64,000 nucleotides of DNA from Datisca glomerata (GCA_003255025.1 QANY01013442.1:248001-312000), one strand, 5' to 3'. Positions 37,048-48,794 are shown, counted from the stretch's first letter. A program made the numbers and translations. Notes: a model not told the origin generated them from the sequence alone.

Positions 37048-38885
37048 TTATTGATATTTAATTGAGGGAGTGACCAATTCTTAATGGTAGCAATCGATAG
37101 AAGTACCCTCAAGGTTACAAGCTTGGCAACATGAGCAAAAGTATCATGATAGTCTAGACCCTCAACTTGGGTGGACCCTTTAGCCACTAAGAGTGCCTTA
37201 TACCTTTCGATTGTCCCATTAGATCAATACTTAATTTTGTTTACCCCTTTACAACCAATTGGTTTTTTGTGAGGAGGAATAGTAGTAAGGCTCCAAGTAT
37301 AGTTCTTTTCAAGGGTTTCAATTTCTTTTTCCATGGCTTCCCTCCATTGGGGTAATTTAATAGCTTGGGAAAAGAATTTTGGTTCATCCGTAGAACAAAT
37401 AGTGGAAACAAAAGCTTTGTGTGCAGTAGAAATTTAGAAGTAGACATATATTGACAAAGAGGATAGGGTGTACCTATCTCCTTGGAGGCAAATGAGGAAG
37501 GTAGACATTCATGAGTGGCAGCTGAGCACTGATAATCAACCAAGTAAGAAGGTGACCAGCATGTTCGTCTAGATTTTGTTTGGACATGTATATTAATAGA
37601 GCCGGGGGGTTGAAGTTCAATTAGATTTGGCATTGTATCAAGGGAGGTATCATCATTTGTTGATGTAAAATTGGATGGGTTAGTTTATGGTGATACATGT
37701 GGTTCTGCTTCCGCCAAAGTATTTGTGTGGACAAGAGGTTGTTCCACATTCAAGGTGGGAACTTCAACATCACTTTTCGTAGGAATACGGTGGGCAGTAC
37801 TTGGATGGCTATAAGAGGGTTCTATGCCTAAATTCAAAGGGAGCACTTGGTTATTAATCGGCATCGTTGACATAGACAGGTCGTGAAAGGGAAAAATACC
37901 TTCATAAAAAATAACGTCACGGGAAGTGAAAATGATTTTATTTTCTATATCAAACATACGATATCCCTTTTGAGCATAAGGATAACCGATAAAAACTCAA
38001 AGTTTTGCCCTTTGATTAAATTTATGTTTAATATTATGATTATGGGAAAAGCAAAGGCTGCCAAAAACATGCGAATTTGAATAATTTAGTTTAGAGTTGA
38101 ACAACATTTCATGAGGTGATTTGTTGGATAATAGTGGGGTTATCATTTTATTAATGAGATAAGCAGTTGTTAGGACACACTCACCCTAAAATTTTAAATG
38201 AAGATGTACTTGAAAACGAAGAGCCTGTGCAACCTCTAGAAGGTGACGATGCTTACGCTCAACGACACCATTTTGTTGGAGAGTTCCAACACAACTTCGT
38301 TGGTGGATAATGCCATGATCCAACTTTAGACAGAAATTCAGTATCATTATCAGAACGTACCATTTGAATGGTTGGAAAATGTTTTGCACCATTACTAGAA
38401 AATATGTTATATATACAAGAAAAAAATTGAGTCTTAATCATGGTAAAAAAAGTTTGTAAAATATTTTTAGTCTCAAACTTTAGGTGCAATAGATAAATCC
38501 AAGTACAACGACTATAATCATCCACAATTGTCAAAAAATATTTAGAACTATTAAAAGAAGGTAGAGAAAAAGGACCCCATGTATCACAATGGATTAATTC
38601 AAATGGTTTTCTTGCATTAGTAGAACTAGAAGGAAAAGGTAAACTTGTTTGCTTAGCTTGTGGACAAACATCACAAGTTTAATTTTCAAAACAATAAATT
38701 GAAGGAAAATTCATAACTAAATTTTGCATAGTCCCATAAGATGAGTGTCCAAGTCGCCAATCCCAAAGGTCAATTGAAGGAGGTTTAGTGATGGTCATAG
38801 CAAAATTGGCCATTCGAAAGTAGTATACCCTTCATGAATGTTACCCTGCCCAATCGTCCTTCTCGTTGACAGGTCCGGAAAAACA
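37048..38885 (-). pseudogene. Copia integrase and RT start fragment
   Basis: Read right to left, a GAG-pre-integrase end (DWRLGHSSYGTM, then CDVCPQAKQTSLPF near 38640-38690) leads into the integrase core: ELIHCDTWGPF, TIVDDYSRCTWIYLL near 38500, VRSDN(D)TEF near 38350, and QQNGVVERKHRHLLEVAQ near 38240. A C-terminal MFDIENKIIFTSRDVIFYE segment follows near 37900-37957. Then comes the start of RT ([19 protein letters not shown]), which is cut at 37048 by the Angela-like insertion. Several frameshifts are present. The sequence before 38885 has no clear gag. Confidence 0.82.
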
Positions 38886-39730
38886 CATCTTATACCTTTA
38901 AAATGAGCTTAGGAGAAACTTTTGATTTTCTAATTTGTTCATTTTATGTCTTAATTTAAATTTCAATTATGCAAAAATAAAAGTTTATTTTTATCTTACA
39001 TAACATTAGTATAATAAATTTTATCTATAATCTATAATCTATAACATCTCTACAACGGACTTAAGTTAGAAGAAACTTTTGATTTCTTAAATTATCTCCG
39101 CCCCTTTTTATGTCATAATTTTTTTTAATTTTAAGTGATCTAAATGCTTAATGTTTTATGTTACTAATTAAAACTAATAATTAAATGTTTTATGTTTTAC
39201 ATAAGAATTTATGAAATAATAATCTCCCGGAAGGCCAAACATTAATACATTAGGAAAGTTGGCATCTTCATCCAATGTATACCTAACATCATTTTTTCCG
39301 TAAAAGCATGTATCCTATTGCTTTTGAAATGTATATCATTTGATATATTTTGAAATTTGTTCCATCTAATTCATTCAAGCGTAAATTGATGATATAAATT
39401 TATTGTATACGTGTATCAATTTTACTAACTAGAATTGGGTACATGTATTAATTTTACAAATTAAATAGAGTACATTCATTGATATACTATCAAGTTTCTA
39501 TGTTAATTAAAACTAACCTGGTTCATGCAAAGAGATTGTGTAAGTTGAATTGAGAAGACTATTAGTATACCCATAGATTCTATAAATATTTGTTGTTCTA
39601 ATCACTCAAAACAAGGAAACTTTTATAATGTGGGGAAGAAATTTTCAGTATATATGCTGGATTTTTGTGGTCCTTAGATTGCATTTAGAGCAATCTGAGC
39701 CACACAAAACCCAATAAGTAGTAGGTTTTT
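38886..39730. other. AT-rich intergenic DNA, no gene
   Basis: The direct-repeat-like phrase GAGAAACTTTTGATTT(T/C) recurs near 38911 and 39070. No reading frame resembles a protein family. Confidence 0.5.
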
Positions 39731-39734
39731 TTTG

Positions 39735-40470
39735 TTCACCAAATACGTAGTGGGGTTCACCAATTATGTAGTGGGGTTCACCAATTACGTAGTGAGGTTC
39801 ACCAAATATGTACAAAAGAATAATTCTTAGAGGGGTTCACCAATTACGTACTGGAGTTCACCAATTACGTACTGAGGTTCACCAAATACGTACAAAAGAA
39901 TAATTATTGGAGGGGTTCACTAATTACGTAGTCGGGTTCACCAATTACGTAGTGGGGTTCACCAAATACGTACAAAATAATAATTCTTAGAGGGGTTCAC
40001 CAATTACATAGTGTGGTTCACCAATTACATAGTCAGGTTCACCAAATACGTACAAAAGAATAATTCTTGGAGGAGTTCACCAATTACGTACTGTGATTCA
40101 CCAATTACGTACTAGAGTTCACCAAATACGTACAAAATAATAATTCTTGGAGGGGTTCATCGATTACGTAGTGGGGTTCACCAATTATGTAGTGGGGTTC
40201 ACCAATTACGTAGTGGGGTTCACCGAATACGTACAAAAAAATAATTTTTGGAGGGGTTCACCAATTACGCACTGATGTTCACCAATTACGTAGTGGAGTT
40301 CACCAATTACGTAGTGAGATTCACCAATTACGTACAAAAGAATAATTCTTAGAGGGGTTCACCAATTACGTAGTGGAGTTCACTAATTACATAGTGGGGT
40401 TCACCAAATACGTACAAAATAATAATTCTTGGAGAGGTTCACCAATTACATACTGGGGTTCACCAATACC
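39735..40470 (+). repeat. Satellite array A: GTTCACCAATTACGTA(GT) units
   Basis: About 30 copies of a 20-21-bp unit GTTCACCAATTACGTAGTG alternate with a longer unit carrying GTTCACCAAATACGTACAAAAGAATAATTCTTGGAGG. The longer unit appears roughly every 80-130 bases, giving a higher-order pattern. The array ends abruptly near 40470. Confidence 0.88.
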
Positions 40471-40654
40471 GGTGGTTTCTGGCATTTTTTTGGCGGTTTT
40501 GTTGTTTCTTCGGCAATTTTGCATCAATACAATGGCTTTTAGTACCTTTTTATGATGGTTAAGAATCTATTCTTGATTATGTTGTTGTCATTTTACAACA
40601 AGTATCAAGTAAAATAATCTTTCCCCACTCCTTTTAATTCATAACATCTCGAAG

Positions 40655-41055
40655 AATGATCAATTTTGTACGTGAAATATTTTTGTGAACTCCTCGAAGA
40701 ATGGTTGATCTTGTACGTGAAATATTTTGGTGAACCCCTCCAACAATATTTGGTTTTGTACGTGAAATATTTTGGTGAACCCCTCCAACAATATTGATTT
40801 TTTACGTGAAATATTTGGGTGAACGCCTCCAAGAATTATTGATTTTGTATGTGAAATATTTTAGTGAACCCCTCTAAGAATTATTAATTTTACATGTGAA
40901 ATATTTATTAATTTTGTACGTGAAATATTTTGGTGTCCAAATATTATTGATTTTGTACGTGAAAAGATTTGGTGAACCCCTCCAAGAATTATTGATTTTG
41001 TACGTATTTTTTGGTGAACTCCTCGAAGAATGATTGATTTTGTACCTATTTGGTG
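40655..41055 (-). repeat. Satellite array B, inverted relative to array A
   Basis: Seven to eight units of about 50-60 bases read TTTTGTACGTGAAATATTTTGGTGAACCCCTCCAAGAATTATTGA. This is the reverse-orientation relative of array A: GGTGAAC and TTGTACGT are complements of GTTCACC and ACGTACAA. The two arrays face each other across about 185 bases. Confidence 0.85.
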
Positions 41056-41065
41056 AATCCCTAAA

Positions 41066-43180
41066 ACCTAATCGTCATACCTAATAGGGGAATCACCTAT
41101 TTTTAGCCCCTAAACACCATCCTGAAGGTGCCAATCCCCATTGTCGAAGCGAATCATCAGTTTATTGCCTCCAATCGTCTATTTCAGTTTTCAAACGCCA
41201 TGTTGAAATAGGCGATAACCAGTCTCCCTCCCAATCACCATTTTTTTTCTCCTAATCGCCATTTATATAGCTCTAATAGTCATTCTTCACAATTTTCCTT
41301 AACATTGATATTTTTATAATTATTTATCGTACATCAGGAAAATCATCGATAAAAATAGAAAACTCGTTATTTCAATGCAAACATTCATGATACTTACTTA
41401 TCATGTGAAATTAGATTGGATTAATTATAGATTCTTGATACAATTGAATACTTATTCATAAACTCGTTAAAGTTGTCATTGATAATGTTGTTGTGCTTTT
41501 GTGACAATTATCGAGCGTGACGAGTTTTCACCATATATAATTATAGGTTTTGATGTTATGATGGTCGGTAAATCCTATTTATCGGTTTGACAAACATGTA
41601 TAACCCTTAAGATCAGATTCTATCTATAAATCGAACATATCCGCTAAAATTTTGAAATTGACTATTAAAATTTAAAATTTAACCTTTATTTTTATAAATT
41701 ATAACCCCATAAAATTTGAAAAAAACATATTTACGTTTTAATTTATAAGCATATAAACAAACCTAAAAATTAAAAGAGATGAGAATTATGAAAAATTCTA
41801 AAATTAAGACCTAAACAGCTTCCGGGCCTTCGAAAGTAATTAAAACAGTGTTTTTTGGGCCTAAAACTAGTGAGACATGTAGATCTTTGAATAACTTTCG
41901 ATTTGATATCTTACGAGCCACATGGTTCAACCCGAGTCAAAAGTTATGTTCTCCGGAAGTTGACCTGCGCGTGCCACAATCCAATAGGGAGTATTGGGAC
42001 CAAACGCCTGTGTGTCTGCGTTTGGGTCCTAAAAGCCTGTGTGTCATGGTAGGCGAATCGCCAGTCATGACTGGTGTTTGGTACTGGCCGGTGGCGTTTG
42101 GGCCCCAAATGCCAGACACACTGGCCCTTGGCCCGTGTCACTAGGACGTGAGCCAAACGTCATTGTAACTGGCGTTTGGGCGCAAAACGCCACTAGCAGG
42201 TCCCAAACGCCAGTCATGACTGGCGATTTGACTATCATGACTGGTGTTTGGGGCCTGCTGATGGCGTTCGGGCCCCAAACATAGACACACAGGCGTTTGG
42301 CCCATGTCACTAGGACACGAGCCAAACGCCTGTTACGATGCTGTTTGGGGCTTAAACGTATCAAGTAGGCCCCAAACGCCAGTCATGGTAGGCGAATTGC
42401 CATGTATTGATGATGTTTAGGTCCATATTATGGCGTTTGAATCTTAACAATTTTCATACACACTTAACTATATTCACACTTGAAGGGGTTCACCAAATAC
42501 ATACAACCTAATCGTCATACTTAATAAACAAATCGCCTATTTTTAGCCCTAAACGCCATCCTGAAGGTGCCAATCGTCATTATCGAAGCCAATCGCTAGT
42601 TTATTGCCTCTAATCCCCTGTTTCAGTCTCCAAACGTCATGTTGAAATAGGCGTTTGCTAGTCTCCCTCCCAATCACCATTTTTTGCTCCTAATCACCAT
42701 TTATATGGCTCTAATCACCATTCTTCACATCTTCCCTTTGAATTGAAATTTTTGTAATTATTTAAGGTACACCGGGAAAATCATTGATAAAAATAGAAAC
42801 AACTTGTTATTTCAATGCAAACATTCATGATACTCACGTACTATGTGAAATTAGATTGGATTAATTGAGGATTCCCGAAACAATTGAACACTTAATCATA
42901 AACTTGACAAAAGTTATCATTGATAATGTTGTTGTGCTTTTGTGACAAGTATCGAACGAGACGGGTTTTCACCAAATATAATTATATGTCATGATGTTAT
43001 GATGGTCGATAAATCCTATTTATCAGTTTGACGAACATGTATACTACTTAATGTCAGATTTTACTGTTAAATCGAGCATATCCGCTAAAAAGTTTGAAAT
43101 TAAATATTAGAATTTGAAATTTAACATTTTTATTTTATAATAAGAACCTCATAATTTTTTGAAAATTACCTTTTATGTTT
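41066..43180 (+). repeat. Duplicated block with a 1,440-bp period
   Basis: The block starting ACCTAATCGTCATAC at 41066 and running about 650-690 bases recurs from 42506. Shared landmarks include CATCCTGAAGGTGCCAATC, AAATAGGCG, CAAACATTCATGATACT and GATAATGTTGTTGTGCTTTTGTGAC. Between the copies is the palindromic GGCGTTTGG cluster. A fragment of the same unit (ATGTTGTTGTCATTTTACAACAAGTATC) also occurs near 40580. It could be a segmental duplication or terminal repeats of an undefined element; no target duplication was found. Confidence 0.7.
41965..42440. repeat. Palindromic GGCGTTTGG / CCAAACGCC cluster 1
   Basis: About fifteen copies of GCGTTTGG or its complement alternate in both orientations. 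They are often joined as AAACGCCAGTCATGACTGGCG or GGCGTTTGGGCCCCAAA palindromes. The tract is much more GC-rich than its surroundings. Overlapping frames on both strands translate to VWGPNA and QTPVMTG repeats that simply mirror the DNA, so I do not call a gene. Confidence 0.75.
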
Positions 43181-43393
43181 TAATTAATTGATCCCTATAA
43201 AATTAATTTTAAAATCTAACCTTATTTCTTATCAAAATTAACCCCAACATTAAAAAACCCCTTCCCAAGAAATCGATACCCAACCCTTTCCCCTCTCTCT
43301 CAAGACTTCATTTCTCTTCACTCAAACCCCATTCTCCTTCTTCATCTTCATCTCTCCATTCATAGCCCGAAATCCATCAGAACCACATCAAAT
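43181..43393. other. Leader-like region before the PMD-like gene
   Basis: A pyrimidine-rich tract (CCCTTTCCCCTCTCTCTC...CTTCTTCATCTTCATCTCTCC) resembles a plant 5' untranslated region. No TATA box stands out. Confidence 0.4.
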
Positions 43394-43543
43394 ATGTTGC
43401 AACACACGAGTCAAACCTGCAATCTCACATTGAACACATCCCTTGCAACACACGGGTCAAAACCCGCATTAAATCTGAGCCAAATCCCTCCAATTCGTGA
43501 CCCCAAACATCATATCCTTCTAATATTGTATTTTTCACCAATA

Positions 43544-45117
43544 ATGACTAGAGGAAAACATAAAGTTACAAAGGGAACATTGAGTCTAACGACACAACCA
43601 AGTTTGAGCTCGAGCGTCTCGAAAGGGCCGTACGATGCCACCGGTTATGGGGTGAAAAGATTTCGTCCAAAGAATCGAAATCTTAGTAGCCCATTCTTCA
43701 TATTGATCCAACGGAGCATATATCTCCCCAAAGCAAACAAGATGTAAGTTTTTCTTTTAATATTTTGGATTTTATGTGTTATATTTTTATGTGATGATTA
43801 TAGAAATGTATGGTTGTTGGTAGAAATATATGTCTTGGATGGAAAATTATAGTATTTTCATGAGTTCCCATAAAGTGTTCAACGAAATGTCATATAAATT
43901 ATATGGTGTATTTTTTTTCATTGTCCCTAAGGTGTTTGATAAAATTACATATTGAGGTTTATACTATATTTATATGAATGCCCATAACATTTTAATGAAA
44001 TACTATATCCCATCCAAGGAAAAAATGTAAGTTTATTTAACAAAAAATTTGGTTGCTATGTGTTATATTGTTAAAACACCAAATAGATACTTGAATCATT
44101 TTGAAAACTGGAGTTTTTTATGTGATACTTATAGAAATGTATGATTATTTTTAGTGATATATGTTTTGGATGAAAAATTATAGTGTATGTTTATTGCCCG
44201 TAAAGTGTTCGACGAAATATCACAATATGGATCATAGTACATTTTCTTCATACACCCTTTTCACTGAGTCATACTTAAATTTTGATTTCCTAGGCTGAGT
44301 TCTATGATCTTGGTATTTATTGTCTTGGGAACACTACACTAGTAGCTCAATGGTACAGTGGCCTTCCTGAAAATGTGAGAAGGAATATCGATGCCTCCGG
44401 GTTTATGTATTTGATAAGTATATTGAAAAAGGGTTAGATGGATCACGTTTTATTGAAAATTTTGGCCGAGAAATGGTGAAATACAACCCACACCTTTCAT
44501 ATAGATGAAGTGGGTGAAATGACAATGAACCCATTGGACTTTGCTATGATAAGTGGCCTGAAAGTCGACGGTTATCAACTAGACTATGATTTGGAACTCC
44601 ACATGAACAAGAAGACTTTGCAAAAGCTAGTTGGCAAACCGTTGCCAGAGGTTGGAGAAAAAAATGTTATTAATGGATATTTGATAATTATTCTAGGTAC
44701 GAGTGTACTACTCCTATACAGGAGGAAATTTTGGCCAGAGTCTTTCTGCTGGTGCTCTTGGGTAGTTCAATTTTTTACGATAAGAGCAATAAAGTTTATT
44801 TGTACTTCCTTCTGAGCCTAAAGAAAATAGATGAGATACGGGAGTATAATTGGGGTGGTTTAGGGTTGTCTGTATTGTATTGCAATATGGACTCTATATG
44901 TCGAGGCAAAAGTGTAGGGATATGGGGTTTTTGAAGAGCATGTGAGGTATAAGCTTATGAGTTTTTACCATGTTTGACACTGACCAGACCATTGGGTGGT
45001 CCAGGCATGAGAGATGATGAAGAAGTTGATGAAGATGATGACCATGGTGAAGATTCAGTTAATGATGATGAAGACGACCATGATGGTGACACCAATGAGG
45101 ATACTGAATCGGAATGA
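43544..45117 (+). pseudogene. Plant mobile domain (PMD)-like protein, broken
   Basis: A first coding piece starts at ATG 43544 (MTRGKHKVTKG) and reaches a GTAAGT donor near 43744. A second begins near 44294 (EFYDLGIYCLGNTTLVAQWY, GLPENVRRNIDASGFMYL) and continues with THTFHIDEVGEMTMNPLDFAMISGLKVDGY near 44490-44570. This is the signature of the plant mobile domain found in MULE- and retroelement-derived proteins and in MAIL1/MAIN. An acidic Asp/Glu-rich end (MRDDEEVDEDDD) runs 45007-45117. Stops near 44435 and 44478 and frame changes near 44700-45000 break it. It may be a transposon-captured host gene or a transposon gene; the sequence does not decide. Confidence 0.65.
43745..44240 (+). repeat. 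Intronic direct duplication in the PMD-like gene
   Basis: A block with TATAGAAATGTATG...ATATATGT(C/T)TTGGATG(G)AAAATTATAGT followed by CCCATAAAGTGTTC(A)ACGAAAT occurs near 43798-43890 and again near 44128-44220. A third, weaker match to its second half lies near 43920-44010. The copies are about 330 bases apart in the presumed intron. Confidence 0.6.
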
Positions 45118-45589
45118 GAACATGAAGGACGTACAAAGCATTCACATGATGCTTTGTCGAAAAAGAGAAAAGTTGCACCATGATGCTTTATCAAAGTTGA
45201 TATCAATTTTTTGTGGATGTAAATATGCTGGATTCTATGTTTGGATTTTAAGTTTTTGGTTATTCTAAGTTTCTTTAAAGTGGAATATAAATTTGTCAAA
45301 GTTGCATGATATTGCATGACATGCGTTTGACATATTATGGATATAAATATGTAATTCATATTGTGGGCGAACTAATATTTATGGGGAGTTTCTATCAAAT
45401 GTTGGTTAAAATTTGAAACTGGATTCTAAGGATAACATTTACAAACCGTCAATCTATCCAATTGGATTCTACGAAGAGTAGTTTCACCCCTTATATTATA
45501 ACTCATCTCGCGCTTACAAATTGTCAATTCATCCAAACTATAAATAATTTTTTCGACCAATTTTTTTATGCATAACATGGAGTATTAGA

Positions 45590-45925
45590 ACCAAACGCTT
45601 GACACAAAGGCGTTTGACCCATGTCGATAGGATAACATTTACAATTGGGGACCAAACGCTATCAGTAGTCCCCAAACGCCTATTAGTATGGCATTTGGGG
45701 CCCAAACGCCATACTAATAGGTGTTTGGGTTGTGTCTGGGACATGGGATAAACGCTTGTTAGTATAGCATTTGGGGCCCAAACGCCATCTGCGGGCCCTA
45801 AACGCCTGTTATATATGGTGTTCAGTGCGCATAGCGTTTGGACCCTGTCCCATGAGACACAGGCCAAATGCCTGTTAGTATAGCATTTGGGACCCAAACG
45901 CCATATGCAGGCCCCAAATGCTTGT
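45590..45925. repeat. Palindromic GGCGTTTGG / CCAAACGCC cluster 2
   Basis: A second array of the palindromic motif holds at least ten copies, such as GCATTTGGGGCCCAAACGCC and CCAAACGCCTATTAGTATGG. It begins about 470 bases after the PMD-like gene and ends just before the FAR1-like pseudogene. The repeats differ from cluster 1 in their connecting words (TTAGTATG instead of GTCATGACTG) but share the core. Confidence 0.75.
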
Positions 45926-48071
45926 AAACGTAAGAAAAAGAGGGAGAAGTTGTGCTACAGAGATGGGTTTGCTCAAAAGAAGGAATTCAGGAGAAAAAAT
46001 ATATGGGCAGAGAGGACACCAAGAGAGAACCAAGAGGCTTGACAAGAGTGGATTGTCGAGCTTATTTTAGGGTGAAATTTGATAAGAAGATGAAAAAATG
46101 GGTTGTTAAAGATTTTGAAGCTAAGCACGACCATCCCACCGCCTCATCACATGACGTGCCCTTTCTTCAATACAATGGAGCAGTGAATGAAACGAACATG
46201 GCTCAGGCAATATGATTATACAATGTTGGTGTAAGGCTAAGCCAAGTGTTTAATTACATGGTCGACCAAGTAGATGGTTATGAAAATGTGGGATTCTTAC
46301 GGACGGATCTCTACAATAAGATGGATAAGCAACGAAAAACGCAGATAATCAAAATTGATTTGGAAGAAGCTATTGGTTTTTTTACTGTAGAATTGGAGAA
46401 GGAACCAGATATGTATTGCAAATACAACATTGACACAGATAATCGTTTAGCAAATTTTTTCTGGGCAGACTTGAAGTCCCAAGTTGGTTATCACTATTTT
46501 GGTGATGCATTGGCGTTTGATACGATCTACAGGACAAATGCATACTAGAAATCGCTCATGATTTTCATTGGCGTGAACAATCACTATAAGACCACGATAT
46601 TTGGTTATGCATTATTGGTTGATGAGACTATGGAAACCTATCAATGGGTGTTGAGGACTTTCTTGGATGCAATGAAATATAAAAATCCTCAATCAGTCAT
46701 TATAGCGATAAGGCAATGCGTAAAGTAATCAAGATGGTCCTCCCTAATTGTAATCATCGTCTTTGTGCATGACATCTCAAACTAAATGCCTAATCAAACT
46801 TGCATAACCTGAAATTTCTGCAAGAATTAAGAGAGTCATGTCTGACGTAGTTAGTGATGGGGAGTTCGAAGAGGAATGAGATCGTTTGATAAAGTCGTTC
46901 AACCTCAGGAAAAACAAATGGATACAATGGATGGTATGCGAAGCGTGAACATTGGACATAGGTCTTCCAACACGGAAAATTCTTTGCTTTCATGAGAATG
47001 ACGCAATGATCTGAAGGTATGAACGCGTATATCTACCGATTCATTGAACGTCGATCTAAAATATTTGAATTTGTGCTATAATTTGATCAGGCGTTGGCAC
47101 GTATTCGACACGAGGAGAGGTTGGATGGTTTCAAGATGACAAATGAAATGCTTGTGCTTCAGACTCACTTGCGTGCGTTAGAGCAACATGCGGCAAATGT
47201 GTTCACAGAAAAACTATTTAAATGTGTGCGCAAGGAGATCATGGGTGAAACATCGTTTATAGTTTGTGCTTTGACACATGATAGGGAGGCTCAAAATTAT
47301 TCGTTGGTCAAGTTTGGGGTGCCGAATGAATCATACTTAGTGACACGAGACCAAAAACTTGATACGCTCAAGTGCAGTTGTGGAAAGTTTGAATTAGTGG
47401 GGACACCGTGTCGACATATGTTTAATATTATGAAAGCAGAACATATGAAACAGATCCCAAGAACGTGCATACTAGACCGTATTTCTTCGGTACAGTTCGA
47501 TCCAACTAGCTACCAAAAGATTTTCTCACTTTGCGTCAACGTCAAATGAATTGTCGACTCGAGCCAAAGTGGATGTTGGGATGCTTTGTGCAAAATATGA
47601 GACCTTGTGGAATGAGAAGGTCACCAACGCAAATGATGTGAAGCACGAGGATGGTATAGAGATTAAAAGAGGCCCCGTTGAAGACCCGATAAATCGTGAA
47701 GGTTGAAGGGCAGCCAAGGTGCTAGCTCGAGTAAAGCACAACCAACCACTCGTCGATGTGGCCATTGTAAGAACATTGAACATACCAAACATACATGTCG
47801 AGAATTACCGAGCGATGTGCATGCCAGGATGCCAGATGATAATAATGATGATCCAAAACCATCTAACGTGCAAGGTGCACAGGCAACAGGGGTCTTCGGA
47901 TAAGGTGCGTCCCCATTCAATGTGCAAGGTGCATACACATTCAATGTGCAAGGTGCGTACCCATTCGACCCATATTCATACCCACCACCATTCAGCGCAC
48001 AAGGTGGGTACCCTATGTACCACACAAACATCCCATACTGGTATAATTTTTCATATCCCCCGCCGCAATAA
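45925..48071 (+). pseudogene. FAR1-type (Jittery-like) Mutator transposase, broken
   Basis: The N-terminal FAR1 DNA-binding domain is at 45940-46200 (WVCSKEGIQEKK, TRVDCRAYFRVKF, WVVKDFEAKHDHP). The transposase core follows (FFWADLKSQVGYHYFGDALAFDTIY near 46465-46535, then GVNNHYKTTIFGYALL). A NCNHRLCA motif lies near 46750, a SWIM zinc finger CSCGKFELVGTPCRHMF near 47370-47420, a CX2CX4HX4C knuckle near 47755-47795, and a Gly/Tyr/Pro tail ends at TAA 48069-48071. In-frame stops at 46213, 46546 and 47901, and frame changes near 46690-46850 and 47550-47700, disable it. FAR1/FHY3 transcription factors share this architecture, but the damage and context favour a transposon. I could not identify terminal inverted repeats. 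Confidence 0.82.
47905..47980 (+). repeat. In-frame repeats encoding FNVQGAYP
   Basis: Three units of CCATTCAATGTGCAAGGTGC(G/A)TAC encode PFNVQGAY near the C-terminus of the FAR1-type transposase frame, followed by a Tyr/Pro-rich tail. The unit is about 24 bases and stays in frame. Confidence 0.65.
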
Positions 48072-48329
48072 ATGTACATTTTGGTACTAACTTGTTTTCA
48101 TAGTTTTTTGAGAATGTCATCGTCCAAATATTTATAAACTTGCTTATTTATAACAATATATACAATAATTCTTCAAAATCTGTTACTTTATAACTGTACA
48201 AAATAATTCTGCAATAACTATTTATCATCACTGTACATGATAACTTACAAAACCCCCTTTTATTTATAGTTGTACACAACAATATACAAAATATGTTTAT
48301 CATCCTTGTACACAATAACTTACAAAAAT

Positions 48330-48587
48330 TTATTGTGTCCTATTTTTTTGATATTCTTGTTCAAACACTCGCACACTTGACATTTTTAAAAAATTTGATG
48401 AGCTAGATGTTATTGAAGAAGACAATAACAACGAGGCAATAAATATTGAATAAATTTTTGATATCCCTTTTTGAAATTTATTGCACCGCCGTTATTGTTT
48501 TCTTCAATAACATCTAGCTCATCAAATTTTTCAGAAATGTCAAATGGGGGAGTGTTTGAACAAGAACATAAAAATAGGACACAATAA
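48330..48587. repeat. Hairpin-forming inverted repeat with 112-115-bp arms
   Basis: The left arm (48330-48444) and the reverse complement of the right arm (48476-48587) match closely, including a long identical block around GATGAGCTAGATGTTATTGAAGAA. The loop is about 31 bases. Both arms translate to a similar peptide (FDELDVIEE), so a coding fragment was duplicated in inverted orientation. Transcription through it would give a long stem that plant Dicer-like enzymes could process; expression is not shown by the sequence. Confidence 0.8.
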
Positions 48588-48794
48588 TGTAATAAAATAT
48601 TATCTATCCCTTCATTTTTTTCTCTTCTCAAGTCTTTGGTTTAAAATAGGACTCGTCTTTAGTGGTAGCCGGGTCTCCGAGATAGATGAGTTCGTATTAT
48701 AAAATCGACCAACACTATCATGAAACATATCATACGAGATGTTCCAAGATCGTGAGATTTATAATCCTGTAGAAATATTCCCAATATTCAACAA

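Larger units (their letters stand above)
28170..38885 (-). mobile_element. Minus-strand Ty1/copia remnant, split by a later retrotransposon
   Basis: RNase H and RT coding pieces lie at 28237-29319 and integrase pieces at 37048-38885, all on the minus strand. The break is filled by the Angela-like element at 29325-37042. Across it the RT motif continues from NNA (right side) to the FL(Q)GDL segment (left side), so the two parts were once contiguous. A PPT-like AAGCTCCACCTTGAGGGG is present near 28174-28192, but I could not identify an LTR after it or at the 38.9-kb end. The element is therefore truncated or heavily decayed. Confidence 0.82.

Noticed and set aside
39735..41055. Possible CRISPR-like array (regular repeats with spacers)
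   Set aside because: Units are contiguous satellite variants rather than identical repeats with unique spacers, and the genome is a plant.
41937..42364. Several overlapping open frames on both strands with WGPNA and QTPVMTG repeats
   Set aside because: The frames arise from the palindromic GGCGTTTGG repeats, which read alike on both strands. No start context or family match was seen.
45925..48071. Functional FAR1/FHY3 host transcription factor
   Set aside because: Three in-frame stops and at least two frameshifts, plus the repeat-rich context, point to a dead transposon gene.
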